A DNA stretch of 64,000 nucleotides from assembly GCA_020848435.1 (NCBI GenBank), contig JADLAC010000029.1:1-64000 (forward strand), written 5' to 3'. The DNA comes from Burkholderiales bacterium. Lineage in GTDB: Bacteria > Pseudomonadota > Gammaproteobacteria > Burkholderiales > WYBJ01. The position numbers and the translations under genes were made by a program. The notes beneath the pieces were generated by a model. The model did not search any database. It saw only the letters and a program-made list of their open reading frames with translations, and was not told where the DNA came from. Each line of letters opens with the position of its first letter. Within the stretch, counting starts at the first letter, position 1. This document shows positions 59,259 to 64,000 of the stretch, piece by piece.

Positions 59259-59648
59259 CTACCGGGGCTGCCCCGCGCGGGCGCGCCGGGGCGACACCAG
59301 CAGCCAAGTGATCGCCGTGGCGAGCGCCATGGCTGCGTACGCCAGCGCGAACACCCACTCGGGCAGGTCGTAGTAGAGCAGGCGCTGCACCCAGCGCGCG
59401 ACGAAGCTCACTTCAGTGGCAGTGCCTCGCAGGCGGTCCTCCCACAGCGTCAGTGGGCAGGTCATGCCGAGCACGCCTTCGACCGCGACGAAGCCGATCG
59501 CGGCGAGATGGGCGGCGCGAAACCAGAAGTTACGCACCCATGACCAGGCGCGCGCCGCTCCCAGCCAGGTGAGCAGCAAACCGGCGACGATAAAGACGGC
59601 CAGCCCAAAATGGACCAGCAGCACCAAATCGGCGAGCAGCGCACGCAT
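59259..59648 (-). CDS. DUF2784 family membrane protein
   Basis: A 129-residue inner-membrane protein with four hydrophobic segments (first LLADLVLLVHFGLAVFIVAG at 4-23). It matches the DUF2784 pattern of CPLTLWEDRLR near 64-74 after an aromatic-rich second helix, and a late LLYYDLP. Function of the family is unknown. The ATG at 59648 is used. It is convergent with fccB across the repeat. Confidence 0.75.
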   Translation of the reverse strand: MRALLADLVLLVHFGLAVFIVAGLLLTWLGAARAWSWVRNFWFRAAHLAAIGFVAVEGVLGMTCPLTLWEDRLRGTATEVSFVARWVQRLLYYDLPEWVFALAYAAMALATAITWLLVSPRRARAGQPR

Positions 59649-59690
59649 GGGCGGTAGATTGCCGGGGGCGCGGCAAGTTCTCGCTGCGCG

Positions 59691-61520
59691 TCATCCGTGG
59701 GCGGAGCCCGTCACGGGATCGCGGCCGAGCAGCGCGGACAATTCCTGGAGCAGGCGCTCTGCTGTAACCGGCTTGGGCAGACAGCGCAGCCCGGAAGCTT
59801 GTATCACGCGCAAGCTCCGCGGCGCCGTGTCGCCGGTGACGATCATCGCGGGCACTGCCAGGCCTAGCTCGTGGCGGATGCGCGCGACCGCGTCGATCCC
59901 GTTCTCTTCCTGGCCCAGGCGGAAGTCCGATACGATGGCATCCGGATAGCGCTCGCATTCCGGCAGCCGTGCGAGCGCGCAGCCGAGCGAGCGCGCGGCC
60001 ACCGCCCGCACCCCCCAGCCTCGCAGCAGCTCGCTCATGGCGTCCAGTACCGACGGGTCGTCGTCGATCACGAGCACGACGGCATCGGCGAGCGATCGCG
60101 CCGAAGCGTGCAGCATCGCCCCGGTCGGGTTCCGGGGCGCCGGCAAGCGCTCGCTCCTCGGGACACGAAAGCGGAACACCGAGCCCTTGCCCGGACTGGA
60201 TTCGACGCTGGTCTGCGCGCCGAGCAGCCGGGTAACGCGCCGCACGATCGCCAAGCCGAGACCGAGACCTTCGCGGCGATCGCGCTCCGCCGCCTGGTAG
60301 AACTCGTCGAAGATGCGCTCCTTCTTGTCGGCCGGTATGCCGATGCCGGTATCCCAAACCTCGACGCTGACCCAGCGCCCGCGCGGCCGGCATCCGAGCA
60401 GCACCGAGCCGCGATCGGTATAGCGGATGGCATTGGTGACCAGGTTGCGCACAACTTGCTCGACCAGGACCGGATCGCTGTAGGCCGCCAGACGCGTCGT
60501 CACCACTCGAAGCACGAGACCCTTGGCGGCGGCTTCGGCCGCGCAATCGCTCTGCACCCGGTCCAGAAGATCGCGCAGCCGGAACGCCGTCTTCTTGGGC
60601 TGCACGACGCCTGCGTCGAGCCGCGATATGTCGAGCAGAGTATCGAAAGTCTGCTCGATGGCCTCGACCGACTGGCAGATTCGATCGGCGAGCGCGTGCT
60701 GCTCGGGATCGGTGATGCGACGGCGCAGCGAGTCGCTGAACAAACCCAGGGCGTGCATGGGCTGGCGCAGGTCGTGGCTCGCCGCGGCGAGGAAGCGCGT
60801 CTTGGAGAGATTCGCCTGATCGGCCTCCCTGCGCGCGGCCTCGGCCTGTGCCTTCTGGTCGGTCAACTGATCGATCAGCTCGACGTTCTCATAGCGGCGC
60901 CGGACGGATTCGGTGATGGTGCGATTCAGCTCCGCGCCGAAGAGGAAAATGCCGTACATCACCAGGGCGCTGATGATCGCCAGCAGCAGCCTCTCCGCGC
61001 CGCCCTCGATCGCCAAGCGAACGATGATGGGCAACAGCACGGCCAGCACGAACGCATAGAGGGAAGGCAGATGCCGGCCGATCAAGGGTACCGCGGCGGT
61101 GCTGATCGCGAACAGCGCCACCAGCAGCAATGCCTGGTACTCAGGCGACCCCGGCACATACATGAAGACCGCCGTGCTACCCCAGATCGTGCCGTGAACC
61201 GCGGTGCTCCAGGTCCACCTGCGCTGCCAGTACGCGACCTGCCCCGGGTCGCGCGCCCCGCGGTGAAACGCCCGGTGCAAATACAGACGGCATATCAGCA
61301 CGGCACCGATACATCCAAGCCAACCCAACAGCGCTGAATGCGCCACTTGGCCCCACATTCCCCACGCCACGGTGACCGCACCGGCGAGCACCCCCAGCGA
61401 AGAGCGCGGAATGTGACTGTAGATCGACGCGATCAAGTCCGCGCGCACCTGGCGCTCGCGCAGCGCTGCGCTGGATTCCTGCTGGCCGGGGATGGACATC
61501 CGGTGGGCAGCGCCGGGCAT
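59691..61520 (-). CDS. Hybrid sensor histidine kinase with receiver domain
   Basis: A 609-residue membrane kinase. Six or so hydrophobic helices lie at residues 40-200. A short coiled region follows near 205-235. The HisKA box has H249 in AAASHDLRQPMH. The ATP-binding parts are NLVTNAIRYTDRGS near 359-372, WDTGIGIP near 389-396 and GLGLGLAIV. A receiver domain with D532 (VSDFRLGQ) ends the protein. Two starts (61520, 61499) are possible. It follows its likely partner by 62 bases on the same strand. The signal is unknown. Confidence 0.88.
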   Translation of the reverse strand: MPGAAHRMSIPGQQESSAALRERQVRADLIASIYSHIPRSSLGVLAGAVTVAWGMWGQVAHSALLGWLGCIGAVLICRLYLHRAFHRGARDPGQVAYWQRRWTWSTAVHGTIWGSTAVFMYVPGSPEYQALLLVALFAISTAAVPLIGRHLPSLYAFVLAVLLPIIVRLAIEGGAERLLLAIISALVMYGIFLFGAELNRTITESVRRRYENVELIDQLTDQKAQAEAARREADQANLSKTRFLAAASHDLRQPMHALGLFSDSLRRRITDPEQHALADRICQSVEAIEQTFDTLLDISRLDAGVVQPKKTAFRLRDLLDRVQSDCAAEAAAKGLVLRVVTTRLAAYSDPVLVEQVVRNLVTNAIRYTDRGSVLLGCRPRGRWVSVEVWDTGIGIPADKKERIFDEFYQAAERDRREGLGLGLAIVRRVTRLLGAQTSVESSPGKGSVFRFRVPRSERLPAPRNPTGAMLHASARSLADAVVLVIDDDPSVLDAMSELLRGWGVRAVAARSLGCALARLPECERYPDAIVSDFRLGQEENGIDAVARIRHELGLAVPAMIVTGDTAPRSLRVIQASGLRCLPKPVTAERLLQELSALLGRDPVTGSAHG

Positions 61521-61582
61521 GGAGGTGTGGGGAGAGAGCACCGTTGAGGTCGACGGGAAAGGCCGCTCTCCGGCGTCCCGCC

Positions 61583-62266
61583 TCAGCGCGCCGGCGGCGC
61601 GGCCGGAAGCAGCGCGTCGAGCCGCAAGCCTAGGCGGCTTACCGCGACCAGCGCTTCGGTGCGGTTCGACACATTGAGCGCGCGCAGTATGGCCGTGACA
61701 TGAATCTTCACCGTGCCTTCGGCGAGATCGAGTGCGCGGCAGATCAATTTGTTGGACTTCCCTTGCACGAGCAAGGCCAGGACCTGGGCCTGGCGATCGG
61801 TGAGGCCGGCATCTCGCGGCGAACGCACCGCGGGCGCCGGGGAACGAGGCTCGCACGCCTGGTCGGGCGGTGCGGCGAATGCCGAGGGCGGCAAGTACAC
61901 TCCGCCCGAGAAGACGAGCCGCAAGGCCGCGATCAGCACTTCGGTCTTGGATGTCTTCGGAATGAAGCCCATCGCGCCCCCGTTGATGGCACGCATCACC
62001 GTCTCTCGATCCTCGGAGGCCGACAGCACCACGATGGGCAGATCGGGCAAGCTCTGGCGCAGCTCCGTGAGCAGCTCGAAACCGTTCTTCTGCGGCAGCG
62101 TGAGGTCGAGCAATACGAGCGACAAGTCGTGATGGGACAGTGCCTGGTCCAGAGCCTGGCGCCCGTCGCGGGCCTCGAGGACTTCGATTTGCGGATGCAG
62201 ATCACGCAGAACCTGCTTGAGCGCTTCCAGGATCAACGGATGGTCGTCGACTACCAGGATCTTCAT
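61583..62266 (-). CDS. LuxR/NarL-type response regulator
   Basis: A 227-residue regulator. The receiver domain has the acidic pair DD at 7-8, phosphate site D54 and the conserved lysine in IPKTSK near 103-108. The LuxR HTH (GLTDRQAQVLALLVQGKSN and HVTAILRALNVSNRTEA) lies near 154-205. It is upstream of, and probably cotranscribed with, the hybrid kinase. Such hybrid kinase/LuxR pairs in betaproteobacteria often control carbon use; the target here is unknown. Confidence 0.92.
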   Translation of the reverse strand: MKILVVDDHPLILEALKQVLRDLHPQIEVLEARDGRQALDQALSHHDLSLVLLDLTLPQKNGFELLTELRQSLPDLPIVVLSASEDRETVMRAINGGAMGFIPKTSKTEVLIAALRLVFSGGVYLPPSAFAAPPDQACEPRSPAPAVRSPRDAGLTDRQAQVLALLVQGKSNKLICRALDLAEGTVKIHVTAILRALNVSNRTEALVAVSRLGLRLDALLPAAPPAR

Positions 62267-62662
62267 GGAGCCCTCCCCGAGTCAGTTGCCGCCGCGGCTT
62301 AAGAGGATGTACTTGTCATTGTGCTGCCAGTATAGCGATCTCCAAGGCCGGGGGAATACGACCTTGGTGCTAGGACAAATGCATGGCCGACGAAACGGCG
62401 GGCCCATCGGGTGGCTCGGACGCCGGCGCCGGCGGAAGTGGCCAGCGAGCTCGCGGCCGGCCTGGGAGGCTGACGGACTTGATTCCCGCACCCGCTTGCC
62501 GCGGAAATGGGCGCCGTTGCGGCTGGGGCCCGCAGCGGCCGATGCCGCCCGTGGGCGACACCGGCACTTGTCGCCCAGGGGCTAGGCCGCTCGGCGTATT
62601 CCGCAAAGACGGTTGAGGCAGCGAGAATGCGATGCGGTGTGTCGAGCGCGAAGGAATACGCT
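62267..62662. other. Intergenic region before the possible small gene
   Basis: About 400 bases upstream of the response regulator. A CCAAGG / CCTTGG inverted repeat at 62342-62347 and 62362-62367 could be an operator. A 77-codon plus-strand open frame (62383-62616) lacks any domain and is likely chance. Confidence 0.35.
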
Positions 62663-62878
62663 ATGCAGTCAAGACCGAAGCCAATCGTGACGCGAGCCGG
62701 TTGCGCGCAGCAGCTTCTGCTGTGCAGCGATGTGCTCGCCGTTGCCGGCGCGCAACTGGAACTGCCGTCTCGACTTCAGGCAGCGGCTGGATCGAGCAGC
62801 CCGCTGCAGGGCGCCGTGAACGCGGCCCGAATGCGCAACGCCGCAGCCAAACGCCTCCCGGTGCAACGTCCCAGCTAG
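62663..62878 (+). CDS. Possible small protein, 71 residues (uncertain)
   Basis: An ATG at 62663 has GAAGGAA upstream, and the frame ends 24 bases before a good plus-strand terminator, which suggests that something is transcribed here. The sequence has no signal peptide, domain or clear fold (Ala/Leu/Arg-rich). A small regulatory RNA is as likely as a protein. Low confidence. Confidence 0.25.
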   Translation: MQSRPKPIVTRAGCAQQLLLCSDVLAVAGAQLELPSRLQAAAGSSSPLQGAVNAARMRNAAAKRLPVQRPS

Positions 62879-62902
62879 CCGGCGGGGATCGGACCCCTCC
62901 TT

Positions 62903-62929
62903 GGGTCGCGACGATCGCGCCCTTTTTTT
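62903..62929 (+). terminator. Plus-strand intrinsic terminator without an assigned gene
   Basis: Stem GGG-CGCGA / TCGCGCCC (62903-62911 with one bulged T, and 62915-62922) with loop CGA and seven T residues. The genes on both sides are on the minus strand, so it ends an unknown plus-strand transcript or acts as a barrier. Confidence 0.72.
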
Positions 62930-62939
62930 GCCCGCGCCG

Positions 62940-64000
62940 TCAGGGCTGGGCGCCGAGGTGGGGATCGAGGTGCCGGTGCAGGAACTCGTGGAAGTGGCGC
63001 ATACCGTCTTCCATCGGACATTGGTACGGTCCGACATCGTCGCGCCCCTGCAGATAAAGCGCGCGCCTGCCCTCGGTCATACGATTGCAGATGACTTCGT
63101 CTTCCACCGCCGTTTCGATGTACGCCTGGCGTTCTGCCTCGACGAACTCGCGCTCGAACAACGCGATATCTTCCGGAAAATAGAACTCGACGACGTTGCT
63201 GCAGGCTTCGGGACCGCGCGGCAGCACCGTGCTCACGACCAGCACCTGGGGATACCACTCGATCATGACGTTCGGGTAGTAAACCATCCAGATGGCGCCA
63301 TGGCGCGACATCTGCTCCCGAGCGTGCTTGAGCACCTGTTCCTGCCACTGAGCGTAGACTGGCGTTCCCGCCCGCTTCAGGGCGCGATTGACCGGCACGC
63401 TCTGAACGCTGTACCAATCGCCCATCTCCCAGCGCAGCTGCGCGCAGTCGACGAAATTGCTCAGCCCGGGATGAAACGGCTCGACGTGATAATCCTCGAG
63501 GTAGACCTCGATGAACGTCTTCCAGTTGAACTTGTACTCCGTCACTTCGACTCGGTCGAAAACAAAACCCTCGAAGTCGAGGTCGGCCAGGTAACCGAGC
63601 TGGGCCAGGTCACGATTCGGGCTGCGGGGGCCGCGAAACAAGAGCCCGTTCCACGTTTCGATGTCGATCCGCGCCAGGTCGAGACAGGGCCGGGCCGGAA
63701 AATGCGGGGCGCCGAGGAGCTTCCCATCCAAGCCGTAGGTCCAGCGATGCAGCGGACACACCAGCGACTTGGCGTTCCCCCGCCCCTTCAGGATGGTCGA
63801 TTGGCGGTGGCGGCAGACGTTGCTCAGCAGTTGGATGCCAGAGGCGTTGCGCACCAGCACGTGCGAATCGCCCGACCAGTCGAGGCTGTGGAAGTCGCCT
63901 GGTTCCGGGACCATGAGACTGTGTCCGACATAGCCCGCACCGGCATCGAACAGCAGGCGCTGCTCCAGGGCGGCGATTCGCTCGTCGAAATACCATTGCA
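62940..64000 (-). CDS. Rieske-type ring-hydroxylating oxygenase alpha subunit (5' end cut)
   Basis: The frame stays open to the window's right edge, so the start is missing; about 353 residues are visible. The Rieske cluster ligands are in CRHRQ and CPLHRW, with about 16 residues between. The mononuclear iron ligands are in EDYHVEPFHPG, followed later by an acidic ligand. N-terminal residues QWYFDERIAALE also fit the family before the in-frame ATG at 63914, so that ATG is internal. Substrate is unknown (aromatic acid, quaternary ammonium or other). Its reductase is not seen. Confidence 0.85.
   Translation of the reverse strand, partial: QWYFDERIAALEQRLLFDAGAGYVGHSLMVPEPGDFHSLDWSGDSHVLVRNASGIQLLSNVCRHRQSTILKGRGNAKSLVCPLHRWTYGLDGKLLGAPHFPARPCLDLARIDIETWNGLLFRGPRSPNRDLAQLGYLADLDFEGFVFDRVEVTEYKFNWKTFIEVYLEDYHVEPFHPGLSNFVDCAQLRWEMGDWYSVQSVPVNRALKRAGTPVYAQWQEQVLKHAREQMSRHGAIWMVYYPNVMIEWYPQVLVVSTVLPRGPEACSNVVEFYFPEDIALFEREFVEAERQAYIETAVEDEVICNRMTEGRRALYLQGRDDVGPYQCPMEDGMRHFHEFLHRHLDPHLGAQP

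Noticed and set aside
62383..62616. A 77-codon plus-strand open frame
   Set aside because: No domain or clear start; composition is that of chance GC-rich frames.

Overview
The window is GC-rich (mid-60s percent by eye) chromosomal DNA from a betaproteobacterium, most like Burkholderiales. The pcnB-folK-dNK-panB-panC run, the queA/tgt/yajC/secD/secF block and the csp/clpS/clpA arrangement fit that group. So do three Bug/TctC-type periplasmic solute receptors. I cannot name the species. No phage, integrase, complete IS or CRISPR array was seen. Almost all genes are intact; only the Rieske oxygenase at the right edge is cut by the window.

Layout. 1-186: palindromic MITE-like repeat. 0.27-4.45 kb: poly(A) polymerase, folate and pantothenate genes. 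4.5-9.3 kb: hydratase, cold-shock protein, MFS, NnrU-like, TtcA, lipoprotein. 9.4-16.5 kb: a minus-strand operon of a metallo-beta-lactamase-fold protein, sarcosine oxidase soxB-D-A-G and a Bug receptor. 16.6-28.9 kb: catabolic and accessory genes (threonine dehydratase, MFS, a triple RidA-fold protein, two Bug receptors, ArsM, GMC oxidoreductase, a 458-residue protein I do not recognise, an enolase-superfamily enzyme) plus tRNA-Leu(CAA). 28.9-32.7 kb: polymer O-acetylation cluster (MBOAT/AlgI, SGNH-like protein, SASA-type esterase). 32.9-42.0 kb: tRNA queuosine and Sec export block, DedA, thioredoxin-TPR protein, purB. 43.0-52.8 kb: PrpD family and the selenocysteine locus. 52.9-54.5 kb: three small lysine-rich exported peptides and a second cold-shock protein. 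54.8-57.4 kb: clpS-clpA. 57.6-59.2 kb: flavocytochrome c sulfide dehydrogenase pair. 59.3-64.0 kb: DUF2784-like protein, two-component system, partial Rieske oxygenase.

The main discovery is a selenoprotein gene at 50909-51661 (minus strand). Its reading frame is broken by a TGA at codon 12, exactly where the first cysteine of a glutaredoxin-type CxxC should be, giving U-S-S-C. A good ribosome-binding site precedes the ATG. A 6-bp hairpin with an AGUUU loop begins 16 nt after the UGA, in the usual place of a bacterial SECIS element. The predicted protein joins a glutaredoxin-like domain to a DinB-like metal-binding helical domain. The same strand carries selA, selB, a thioredoxin-reductase-like flavoprotein and selC (tRNA-Sec, anticodon TCA), so nearly the whole decoding machinery (all but selD) lies within 7 kb downstream. 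A conventional gene finder would miss the first 25 codons and the active site.

Other points of interest: tandem lysine-rich peptide genes with identical terminator stems; a dispersed inverted repeat whose terminal TAG supplies the stop codons of flanking genes; an MFS gene whose last codons are the cold-shock gene's terminator; and a possible unannotated plus-strand transcript ending at 62929.
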